64,000 nt of DNA from the NCBI RefSeq assembly GCF_018918345.1, contig NZ_JAHLQI010000005.1, forward strand, positions 62,001 through 126,000, written 5' to 3'. A program made the position numbers and the translations under genes. Positions 50,657 to 59,300 of the stretch are shown piece after piece (position 1 is the first letter of the stretch; every line of letters begins with the position of its first letter). The notes under the pieces are model-generated. The model saw only the letters and a list, made by a program, of their open reading frames with translations. It did no database searches and was not told the DNA's origin. This DNA is from Butyricicoccus intestinisimiae (GTDB lineage: Bacteria > Bacillota > Clostridia > Oscillospirales > Butyricicoccaceae).

Positions 50657-51697
50657 ATGCAAGGCATGTCCTATGAAAAGCGCATTGCACTGGGTAATCA
50701 GGTTCCGACCTTGGGACAATTTCAAGTAATTAAACAGATTCCGCAGTATCAGACCTGTGAGGTACACAACTTGGTTCCGGCTCCGAAAAACGTACCGGAA
50801 ACGCTCAAGCACGTGGTATTTAATATTGAACGCGGCGTGACGCTGCATGAGACCATTGATTTTCTAAAAATGTGTCCGGATCTCAAAGATATTGATATTA
50901 TTTACGCCAATGAGCTGGATGACGGCGCAGAGCGTTCGGGGAACCAGAATGTTGCCATGGAAATCGCAAAGGCAATCGGTATGAACTACGCATACGGTTT
51001 GGAGTTCATCGAGCTGGTCAATCCGAATGACGAAAAGGGATTTCATGGCAATGCACTGTTTTCCCGCTGGCCGATTCGCTGGGCAAAGGCCGTGCATCTG
51101 CCGGAACAGTACAATTGGTATTTTGATAGACAGAAGCGCATTGGCGCCCGCGTCGGCATTGTTTGTTCGCTGGATGTCGGCGGCCGTGAAGTCGGCGCTG
51201 TGGTTGTCCATCTGGAAAACCGCACGGACAGTGCGGGCAGAGCTGCACAAATGGATGCGATTTATCAGGAAATCCAGCGTTCGTTTGCGCCGGATGTGCC
51301 GATTATGATTGGCGGCGATTTGAATACCAATACATTTGATGGTAATGATATTCCGGGCTTTACCAAGCTGTTCAACGATCCGAAGCGGCTGGCTGAGCAC
51401 ATGGCAAAGGTAGAAAACTATGAACGCGCACTGCCGCAGGCAGAAGAGCACGGATTTTCCTATCACGAATTCAGCAGCACGGAGGGCACACGACGCAAGC
51501 CGATGCCGAACGGTGCGTGCATGCTGCTCAAGCTGGATTGGCTGATGGCGCGCGGCATGACCTGCCAAGAGCGCGGCACCATCTCTACAGAGACCAAGGA
51601 TTGTACATGGGCACAGCCGGACAGTGCGCTGGCGAAGTTCACAGGAAAAGAACTGTCCGATCACAACGCCTGCTGGGCGATCTGCAAATTTCAATAA
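50657..51697 (+). CDS. Endonuclease/exonuclease/phosphatase (EEP) family protein
   Basis: 346 residues of the DNase I-like EEP fold. The metal and catalytic positions are seen at NELDDGAERSGNQ, GFHGNALFSRWPI, VVHLENRTDSAGR, GGDLNTNTFDG and ELSDHNACWA. No signal peptide. The family includes phosphodiesterases for inositol phosphates, sphingomyelin and nucleic acids; the sugar symporter directly upstream in the same operon points to a small phosphodiester or sugar phosphate, but this is inference. ATG at 50657 with GAAAGGTG. Confidence 0.85.
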   Translation: MQGMSYEKRIALGNQVPTLGQFQVIKQIPQYQTCEVHNLVPAPKNVPETLKHVVFNIERGVTLHETIDFLKMCPDLKDIDIIYANELDDGAERSGNQNVAMEIAKAIGMNYAYGLEFIELVNPNDEKGFHGNALFSRWPIRWAKAVHLPEQYNWYFDRQKRIGARVGIVCSLDVGGREVGAVVVHLENRTDSAGRAAQMDAIYQEIQRSFAPDVPIMIGGDLNTNTFDGNDIPGFTKLFNDPKRLAEHMAKVENYERALPQAEEHGFSYHEFSSTEGTRRKPMPNGACMLLKLDWLMARGMTCQERGTISTETKDCTWAQPDSALAKFTGKELSDHNACWAICKFQ

Positions 51698-51737
51698 ATT
51701 TGCACATACATTTTAAGCGAAAGGAGACAAATCAGGA

Positions 51738-52463
51738 ATGGGTGGAATACTTGAGTATTTGCGGGAATTTCATTTTGCGTCTGTTATGCTGCGTCTGCTG
51801 CTGGCAATGATTATTGGCGGCTGCATCGGATTGGAGCGCGGACGAAAACGGCGTCCCGCCGGATTCCGCACATATATGCTGGTTTGTCTCGGTGCCGCAC
51901 TGACCGTGCTGCTCAGCCAGTATGAGTTTACCATGGTGCAAGGCCCTTGGCGGGAGCTGGCGCAGCAAATCGGCATCAAAACCGATGTATCGCGATTTGG
52001 CGCACAGGTCATCAACGGCATCGGCTTTCTCGGTGCCGGTACGATTTTGGTCACCGGACATCAGCAGGTGACGGGTTTGACGACGGCAGCCGGATTGTGG
52101 GCGTCCGCCTGCACGGGTCTGGCAGTTGGCGCAGGCTTTTATGAAGGAGTGCTGGTTGCGTTCCCACTGATTTTTCTGAGCATTCGCGTGTTCCCGATTG
52201 TCGATGTGATGATTCAGGAATTTTCCCGCGATATCAATTTGTATATTGAATTTTCATCCATCAATCAGGTGGGCGAGATTATCAATCATTTGAAAGCACA
52301 GGATGTGCAGATTTATGAAGTGGATATTGAGCGCGGCAGAGAAAAGCAATCACGCAATCCCAGCGCATTTTTTTCCGTTCGTATGAATCAAAAGCAGACG
52401 CACAGTCAGCTGCTGTCCAATCTGGCGGGATTAGATGGCATCTGTGTGATTGAAGAAATTTAA
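51738..52463 (+). CDS. MgtC/SapB family membrane protein, first of two
   Basis: 241 residues: an N-terminal block of four or five membrane helices with the MgtC signature GGCIGLERGRKRRPAGFRTY and GIGFLGAGTI, and LTTAAGLWASACTGLAVGAG, then a soluble ACT-like C-terminus of about 80 residues. MgtC proteins modulate ATP synthase or magnesium balance in the host-adapted bacteria studied. ATG with AAAGGAG. Followed by a paralogue 15 bp later; both lie 40 bp after the EEP gene. Confidence 0.92.
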   Translation: MGGILEYLREFHFASVMLRLLLAMIIGGCIGLERGRKRRPAGFRTYMLVCLGAALTVLLSQYEFTMVQGPWRELAQQIGIKTDVSRFGAQVINGIGFLGAGTILVTGHQQVTGLTTAAGLWASACTGLAVGAGFYEGVLVAFPLIFLSIRVFPIVDVMIQEFSRDINLYIEFSSINQVGEIINHLKAQDVQIYEVDIERGREKQSRNPSAFFSVRMNQKQTHSQLLSNLAGLDGICVIEEI

Positions 52464-52478
52464 GGGAGGACTTTTCAC

Positions 52479-53171
52479 ATGCTATCTTTGTTTGACGGTC
52501 TGAGGGAAGTCACACTCGCTTCGGCTTTTGTTCGCTTGACACTGGCGGTGCTGTGCGGCGGCATCATTGGCATGGAGCGATCCTATAAGCGCCGTCCGGC
52601 GGGCTTCCGCACGCATATTTTGATTTGCATTGGTGCGGCGATTACCACGCTGACCAGCCAGTATTTATATTTGAACATGCATTATTTTACCGATATGGCG
52701 CGTCTGGGTGCACAGGTAGTTGCCGGTATTGGTTTTATCGGTGCAGGTACAATTATTGTCACCCGCAGACAGCGCGTCAAGGGACTTACGACGGCTGCCG
52801 GCTTGTGGACCTGTGCAATTATCGGTCTTGCCTTTGGCGGCGGCTTTTATGAGGGCGGCATTTTGACAACGGTGTTTATCATGGCGGCGGAGCTGGTTTT
52901 TTCCAAACTGGAATATCGCGTGCTGGAAAACGTACCGGAAATCAATTTGTATATGGAATACACCGGAAAGAGCTGTCTGGAACAGGTACTGCAGCTGTAT
53001 CGAGACAACAACATCAAGCTGCTGAACATCCAGATTACGCGTTCCACTGGCAGCAAAAAGCACAACGCCTGCGCAATTTTTGCGCTGCGCCTGCCGCATG
53101 GCTGCGGCGTCAGCCGCGTGCTTGAAACGGTCGGCGGGACCGAGGGCGTCATTTCGGTGGAAGAATTATAA
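52479..53171 (+). CDS. MgtC/SapB family membrane protein, second of two
   Basis: A 230-residue paralogue of the preceding gene with the same order (GGIIGMERSYKRRPAGFRTH, GIGFIGAGTI, LTTAAGLWTCAIIGLAFGGG) and a C-terminal ACT-like domain. Divergence is considerable, so the duplication is old or the genes form a functional pair. Cotranscribed with the first MgtC gene (15-bp gap); the transcript ends at the terminator at 53219. Confidence 0.92.
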   Translation: MLSLFDGLREVTLASAFVRLTLAVLCGGIIGMERSYKRRPAGFRTHILICIGAAITTLTSQYLYLNMHYFTDMARLGAQVVAGIGFIGAGTIIVTRRQRVKGLTTAAGLWTCAIIGLAFGGGFYEGGILTTVFIMAAELVFSKLEYRVLENVPEINLYMEYTGKSCLEQVLQLYRDNNIKLLNIQITRSTGSKKHNACAIFALRLPHGCGVSRVLETVGGTEGVISVEEL

Positions 53172-53218
53172 ATTTTGCTTGTTTCCTAAATCCTATATTC
53201 ATTATAAAACTCTTCACG

Positions 53219-53246
53219 AAAAGGCTCCCGAGAGGGAGCCTTTTGG
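53219..53246. terminator. Terminator after the MgtC pair
   Basis: AAAAGGCTCCC pairs with GGGAGCCTTTT around GAGA, at the convergence of the MgtC and anti-sigma genes. Confidence 0.8.
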
Positions 53247-53263
53247 CATATAACAACGTATAA

Positions 53264-54283
53264 TTAGTCACGGGAAAGGGTATAGGTGGTTTTGCCAACG
53301 GTAACACGTTCCATGTCATCCAGCGGAAGAATCGTGTCAGAACGGAAAACACTGATGTATCGGGCAGTTTTCTTCTGATATGCTGTGGTGCCGCCAACAT
53401 ATTGCATAGAAACTGTTGTTCCATCTGTTTTGGTTATCGTTATATCAAATGCATGGCTATAATCACTTGCTTCCGGTGCTGTCCATACAAAATAAGCACC
53501 GAGTGGAGAGAGATACGCTTCGTTGAGCGTTGCTTTGTGCCCATCCAACAGTTCAAAGGTTTTATCTCCTTTGAGTTTGCAGGAAAGATCGGAGTAATCA
53601 GTCTTGGTGGTTAGCTCCCAATTGCCCTTGGCAACAAGATGCGTCTGTGTTTCACCGGTTTCATCTGGCCAGCACAGTTGAATATCACGAACATGCAGCG
53701 TAAACTCTTTTTGGATTACAGGCTGCTCAGAAGATAGACGGAGCAAAAATTTGATCTGCCGCTTTTCTTTGGATACCTGTACAATCGTTGCATTCCAAAA
53801 TTTAGGAGTCTCATCTTTGAACAGCAGTTTTGTGTTGCTGGTGTCCCATGTATCGGCGGGAAGATTGTCCGGCAATTCAACAGAGGTTTCTTTATCCCAA
53901 GATAGCGTATACAACATGCAAGCGTTGTATTTGTCTCCGATGATGCCGTTTGCCGTGAGTGTCACACCGTTTTGTGTGACAGATTCATCCAGCGCTGTTC
54001 CCATAACACCCATGACTTCTGCTTGTTTTTTACTGGTTCCGAAATATGGAGCAAACAGTTCAGCGACAGACTTCCAAGAGCCAACGGCACCGGCTGTGAT
54101 AATAAGCACCAAGATGGCGGCAACGATGGAAACTGTCATGCGGCGTTTGGAATGCCGCTTGGGTGCATGCTTGCGTTCAAACTCTGCTCTGTGCAGAGAA
54201 GTGGTGGCAAGCTGCTTTTTTTGCTCGGAAGAATACTGCAAATGCTGCAGTTCTTGCTTGTATTCGTTAAATTCGCTGCGCAT
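53264..54283 (-). CDS. DUF4179-like membrane protein, probable anti-sigma factor
   Basis: 339 residues: a short cytosolic N-terminus with a basic stretch (KHAPKRHSKRR), one transmembrane helix (VSIVAAILVLIITAGAVGSW), then an extracellular all-beta domain of roughly 270 residues. This layout is that of DUF4179 proteins, which sit beside ECF sigma factors and are thought to hold them inactive. Its start overlaps the end of the sigma gene by 17 bases, so both are made together. A stimulus outside the cell is likely sensed; which one is unknown. Confidence 0.85.
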   Translation of the reverse strand: MRSEFNEYKQELQHLQYSSEQKKQLATTSLHRAEFERKHAPKRHSKRRMTVSIVAAILVLIITAGAVGSWKSVAELFAPYFGTSKKQAEVMGVMGTALDESVTQNGVTLTANGIIGDKYNACMLYTLSWDKETSVELPDNLPADTWDTSNTKLLFKDETPKFWNATIVQVSKEKRQIKFLLRLSSEQPVIQKEFTLHVRDIQLCWPDETGETQTHLVAKGNWELTTKTDYSDLSCKLKGDKTFELLDGHKATLNEAYLSPLGAYFVWTAPEASDYSHAFDITITKTDGTTVSMQYVGGTTAYQKKTARYISVFRSDTILPLDDMERVTVGKTTYTLSRD

Positions 54284-54755
54284 AGTCGTCTCCTCCTAAC
54301 TGCTTTTTCAATAGCGTGCGTCCGCGAGATAATCGTGTGTGAACCGCAGCGGTAGAAATACCGAGCAGTTGTCCGATTTCCTGCGTGGAGTATTCTTCAT
54401 AATAATACAAATAGATGACTGTTCTATAGCGAATAGGCAAATTTTGCACGAAGGACAACAACGAATGTTCTGCCTGCTCTGGTGCGGGAATATCTGCGAC
54501 GACATCAAGACCACAGGTCTTTTTTCGCCAAGGACTTTTTAATATATCCTTGCAGGCGTTGATGGTCATGCGGATGATATAGGCTTTTTCATGTACAGAG
54601 CTGTCGAATTGTACGGGATGTGTCAGCAAACGAACAAAGACGGTTTGACAGATATCTTGTGCATCATGTGTGTTTTTTAAATAAGTATAGCTGAGGCGGA
54701 GAATAAGATCGGCGTAGGTATCCGCCAAATATTCAGCTTGGCTGCGATCCATCAT
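54267..54755 (-). CDS. ECF-type RNA polymerase sigma factor
   Basis: 162 residues with sigma-2 (YADLILRLSYTYLKNTHDAQ, DICQTVFVRLLTHP) and sigma-4 regions (LPIRYRTVIYLYYYEEYSTQ, EIGQLLGISTAAVHTRLSRG). It directs RNA polymerase to a small stress regulon, presumably including its own promoter. ATG at 54755 with AAAGGAG 8 bases upstream. First gene of a two-gene unit with its membrane-bound partner. Confidence 0.94.
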   Translation of the reverse strand: MMDRSQAEYLADTYADLILRLSYTYLKNTHDAQDICQTVFVRLLTHPVQFDSSVHEKAYIIRMTINACKDILKSPWRKKTCGLDVVADIPAPEQAEHSLLSFVQNLPIRYRTVIYLYYYEEYSTQEIGQLLGISTAAVHTRLSRGRTLLKKQLGGDDYAQRI

Positions 54756-54847
54756 ATGATACACTCCTTTCTGCGAGATTCTTTGAGCGCTCTTATTTAG
54801 TATACGATACAGAACGGCAAATCCTTTCAGAAAATAAAGAAGTTTGC

Positions 54848-54878
54848 GAAAAAAATTTCCCTGCCGAAGCAGGGAAAT
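54848..54878 (-). terminator. Terminator after the rubredoxin fusion gene
   Basis: Minus strand: ATTTCCCTGC, TTCG tetraloop, GCAGGGAAAT, then TTTTTTC. Confidence 0.85.
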
Positions 54879-54892
54879 AGAAGTTGCTGTGT

Positions 54893-55519
54893 TTACAGCT
54901 TTTCAAACTTACTTGCGGGCTGCTTGCACACAGGACAGCGGAAGTCATCCGGCAGGGTGTCCGACTTGTGCACGTAGCCGCAGACCGAGCAGCGGTAGCC
55001 GTAGTGCTCATCCAGCGTGCGGTAAATCGGCGCGTTGGGCGGCACCTCTTTGCCTGCGTTTTTGAATGCATCCACAGTGAGAGCGCCGCCGTCTTTCAAA
55101 ATTTTCGCCTCTGTCACCTCGGCGATAAACAGCACGGCGGAGTCCAAATCAACCTGCTGTACAACGCGGAAGCTGAGACGGGCACACATGCCGTCTGTGA
55201 TGTAAGGGCATCCGGCGTCATCGGTCTTGGTGTCATAGGCAGCGAATTTGTCCGTAATGCGTCCGGATTTATAGCCGAACAGATTGATGATGTCGTGCGG
55301 GCAGTCTGCCGCTGCGACGGTCGCGCAAAATGCACCGGTCTGCTCCACAGCAGCTTCGGTTAAATTGTACTTATTGAGTGTCACGGCAAATTTTGCCGGA
55401 GAGGACGAGGTGAGCTGCTGCAGCGAGTTTACCACGCAGCCGCGGTATTTGCCGTCCTGTAAGCTGCCGACAATGGAAATGGAGTACGAAATGCTGTTGT
55501 ATGTCTTGCGGTCGATCAT
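54893..55519 (-). CDS. Flavin reductase-rubredoxin fusion (high molecular weight rubredoxin-like)
   Basis: Residues 1-165 form an FMN-binding split-barrel flavin reductase domain (ISIVGSLQDGKYRGCVVNSL, FGYKSGRITDKFAAYDTK). Residues 170-208 are a rubredoxin with the iron-binding CSVCGY and CPVCKQ pairs. The same order is found in the Hrb protein of acetogens, an NADH-linked electron donor to flavodiiron O2 or NO reductases, so this protein probably helps an anaerobe remove O2 or peroxide. 208 residues; ATG with AAAGGAGGG. No flavodiiron or rubrerythrin gene is nearby. Confidence 0.92.
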   Translation of the reverse strand: MIDRKTYNSISYSISIVGSLQDGKYRGCVVNSLQQLTSSSPAKFAVTLNKYNLTEAAVEQTGAFCATVAAADCPHDIINLFGYKSGRITDKFAAYDTKTDDAGCPYITDGMCARLSFRVVQQVDLDSAVLFIAEVTEAKILKDGGALTVDAFKNAGKEVPPNAPIYRTLDEHYGYRCSVCGYVHKSDTLPDDFRCPVCKQPASKFEKL

Positions 55520-55642
55520 AGAAATCCCTCCTTTTAACTGAGAATGATTCTTACTTACAATTCTATCATACAGGAATTTCTTTGTGTTGTCTATGGAATA
55601 TTATCTGAAAAAACGCGCAGCAATTTGTGCAAAATGCATAAA

Positions 55643-56137
55643 TCAAAATAAAATTTGATAGATGCTGAGATCCAGATACCTGCCGAATTTTTTTCCGCAC
55701 CGATGAATGACGCCGCACAGTGTAAAGCCGAATTTTTCGTGCAAATGGATGCTGACGGTGTTTTCGCTCGTGATGAGAGAAATCACAGTGTCAATGTCCG
55801 GCTGCTGTGCGGCAAAGGCGAGAATTTTCTGCATGAGCTGCGAGCCGATGTGCTGTCCGCGAAAATCTGGATGCAGATAGATAGAGACCTCTGCCGCACC
55901 GTCAAAGGCTGGGCGCTCTCGATAGCGGGACAAAGAGGCGTAACCGGCAATCACACCGTCGGTCTCGCAGACAAGAAGGGCATATTTTCCTTGATGTGCC
56001 TGAAACCACGCGAGCCGGTCGGCGTCATCGCGTGGGTATAAATCAAAAGTTGCCGTGGAGTGCGCAACAGCATGGTTATAAATGGCTTTGAGCTGCGGCA
56101 AATCAGCGAGCTGTGCTGTGCGGATGAGATTTGACAT
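55643..56137 (-). CDS. GNAT family N-acetyltransferase (phosphinothricin acetyltransferase-like)
   Basis: 164 residues with the GNAT fold: YNHAVAHSTATFDLYPRDDA, then the acetyl-CoA loop HPDFRGQHIGSQLMQKI (R/Q-x-x-G-x-G/A type) and LHEKFGFTLCGV. The N-terminal AQLADLPQLKAIYNHAV and the TATFD block match the PAT-like subfamily, which acetylates phosphinothricin, methionine derivatives or similar small amines. ATG at 56137 with AAGAGGTG; the frame further upstream has no support. Single gene. Confidence 0.88.
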   Translation of the reverse strand: MSNLIRTAQLADLPQLKAIYNHAVAHSTATFDLYPRDDADRLAWFQAHQGKYALLVCETDGVIAGYASLSRYRERPAFDGAAEVSIYLHPDFRGQHIGSQLMQKILAFAAQQPDIDTVISLITSENTVSIHLHEKFGFTLCGVIHRCGKKFGRYLDLSIYQILF

Positions 56138-56238
56138 ATGGGACACCTCTTGATGTGCTAAGATGTCTGTAGTGTACTGCAAGACGAAAAAAATGTCCAG
56201 TTCCGTGTTTGTTTCCTGTATGAAATGCGAACAATCGT

Positions 56239-56268
56239 TTGACGAGAGCACGGAGATAATGTTACACT
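56239..56268 (+). promoter_or_regulatory. Promoter of the RND efflux operon
   Basis: TTGACG, 18-bp spacer, TACACT, 8 bp upstream of the TetR-type operator. Confidence 0.55.
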
Positions 56269-56276
56269 ATATTAGA

Positions 56277-56290
56277 ACCGACCGGTCGGT
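56277..56290 (+). promoter_or_regulatory. TetR-type operator before the RND gene
   Basis: ACCGACCGGTCGGT is a perfect 14-bp palindrome directly downstream of the -10 box, where a bound repressor would block the start of transcription. It fits the ACCGACCGGTCGGT-like operators of QacR/AcrR-type regulators. The likely binder is the TetR protein encoded at the end of this operon. Confidence 0.75.
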
Positions 56291-56317
56291 CGGAAATCCA
56301 TCCGCAGGAGGGAAATC

Positions 56318-59300
56318 ATGCCAACGATCAGCGTAAAAAAACCATTTACCGTTTTGGTCGGTATCATACTTGTGCTTGTGCTCGGTGTGGTAGCGTTTAC
56401 CAAGATGACCACAGATCTGCTGCCGAATATGGATCTGCCGTACATGGTTGTATATGCGACAGATCCCGGTGCGTCACCGGAATCCGTCGAAGGAGAAGTC
56501 ACCAAACCGTTGGAATCTGCGCTTGGCAGCACGACGGGACTCAAAAATATCACATCGACATCCAATGAAAATGTGGGAATTGTTGTGCTCGAGTTTGAAC
56601 AGGGAACCGATATGAATGCGGTCAGCATCGAGATGAGCAATACCATTGACCAAATCAAAGGCAGTTTGCCGGAAAATTCCGGCACACCGGTCATGATGCA
56701 GATCACACCGGATATGCTGCCGGTGCTTGTGGCGAGTGTAGACGTAGACGGCAAAGACGCCAAAGAGGTGTCACAGTATGTCGATGACGAACTGCTGCCG
56801 GCATTTGAACGTCTGGATGGTGTGGCATCGGTCAGCACAACGGGATTGATTACGCCGGAAGTGCAGGTCGTCTTGGATCAGAGCAAAATTGACGCGGTCA
56901 ATGATCGCGTGCTGGCGGCTGTGGATCAGAACCTCGCAGATGCGAAAAAGCAGCTGGATGACAGCCAATCTCAGCTGGATGATGCCAAGGCACAGCTCAG
57001 CGCCGGAAAATCCAAGCTGGACAGCTCGGCAGATGAGGCGTCCAAGCAGCTGGCGCAGGCAAGCGCACAGGTTGACGCCGCAACCGCCCAGCTGCAGGCA
57101 TTGCTGTCGCAGGAGACAACGCTGAAAGCCAATCAGGCGGCTTATCAGGCGGAGCAGAAAGCACTGCAGCAGTATGCGGACATGAACGATTCGGTCAATA
57201 TGCTCGCTGTCATGGTTGTTGCGTATGACTTTACCGGAACCGTGCCGGAAATCAACGGCGTGCCTTCTATGGAGGATCTCGCGGCAATGGCGCAGAACTC
57301 TGCGAAAATGCTTGAGGCGCTCAAAGATCCGGCGACATATATCGGCAGCATGAGCGATGAAAATTATGCAAAAGCCATGCAGGCGGTACAGGACATGATG
57401 CAAAAAATCGCGCCGGAACAGGACTTATCTCAGATGCTCAGCCTGTCGCGTGCCGACTTTGTCAAGCTCGTGCAGACCACGGCATATGCCGCCCAGCGCG
57501 TACAGGAAATCACCGCATCCCTCAACGATGTCAACACACAGCTGGCAGCCGCAGAGGCGATGAAACCGCAGCTGCAGCAGGCGTTGGACGAAGCGAATGC
57601 CGCGTATGAAAAGGTGGAAGCGGGCAAGATGAATGCCACGCTCAATATTGCAGAAGGTGCGACAGAGATTTCTGTCGGCAAGGCATCGCTGGAAAATGCA
57701 CAGAAGCAGCTGGATTCTGCGGTAGACGAATTTGAAAAATCGCGCGATCAGGCGTACAAATCCGCGGACATCAGCGGCATTATTACCGCAGACATGATCA
57801 GTAAGATTTTAATTGCAGAAAATTTTGAGATGCCGGCGGGCTATATCTCGGACAGCAACGACAATTCTTACGTCCTCAAAGTCGGAGAAAAGTATGATTC
57901 GCTCGATGATTTGTCCAATATGGTGCTGTTTCACATGGATACCGGAGACATCGGCGATATTCATCTGTCTGATGTGGCAGAAGTAAAATATGCAGATCAA
58001 AACGCAGATACCTCTTATGCCAAGGTAAACGGCAATGATGCGGTTGTGCTCAGCTTTTCCAAGCAGTCCACGGCATCGACTTCGGAAGTCTCGGATGCCA
58101 TCCGTGAGAAAATAGATGAATTTCAACAGAACAACAGCAAGCTGCACATCACATCGCTGATGGATCAGGGTGACTATATTCATCTGATTGTCAGCAGCGT
58201 GCTGTCCAATCTGATATATGGCGGTCTGCTCGCCGTGCTCGTGCTGATTGTCTTTTTGCGTGACATTCGCCCGACGGTTATCATCGCGTTCAGCATTCCG
58301 CTCAGCGTGCTGTTTGCGGTTGTGCTCATGTACTTCAGCAACATGACGCTGAATATTATCTCGCTGTCCGGCTTGGCGCTCGGCGTCGGCATGCTTGTGG
58401 ACAACTCCATTGTCGTCATTGAAAATATCTATCGCCTGCGCAATCTCGGTGTTCCGGCGGCAAAAGCCGCCGTGCAGGGTGCAGCGCAGATGAGCGGTGC
58501 GATTTTCGCCTCGACGCTGACGACTGTGTGTGTATTCCTGCCGATCGTGTTCACGCAGGGCATCACCAAGCAGCTGTTTGCGGATATGGGTTTGACGATT
58601 GCTTATTCGCTGTCCGCATCGTTTATCGTCGCGCTGACCGTCGTTCCGGCGATGAGTGCAACGCTGATGAAAAAGGAAAAAGTTGTCACGCACGCGCGGT
58701 TTGACGGCTTCCTGCGAGGATATGAGAAGGTACTTCGCTGGTGTCTGTCGCATCGTGCGGTGACGCTGCTCGCGGTGACAGCACTGCTGGTGGTGTCTGT
58801 TGCGGCGACCGTGGCAAAGGGCATGATTTTCATACCGTCTATGTCCTCGGAGCAGATGAGCGCGACAATGACCATGCCGGCCGGCTCGGATGACACGGAG
58901 ACACGGGCCATGGCGGATCAAGCGATGAAGATTATGCGCAGGGTAGACGGCGTAAAAACCGTTGGCGCCATGACAGGCGGTTCGGATATGACGTCTATGA
59001 TGAGCACAAACGCCAACAGTGTTTCGTTCTATCTGATTTTAGACAAGGGTGCGGACAACGAGGCCATTGCCGATGAAATTGCCAAAAAAACCAAAAAGCT
59101 GGACTGCGAGATGAATGTATCCGCGTCCAATATGGACTTGGGTTCGTATATGGGCAGCGGCGTACAGGTGGATATTTATGGCAATGATTTGGATCAGCTG
59201 CAAACAGTTTCCGCGGACATTGCTGAAAAGCTGAAAAAGGTAGACGGACTAAAAGACATCTCGGACGGCAATGAGGATCCGGATCGGGAGAAAGTGATTA

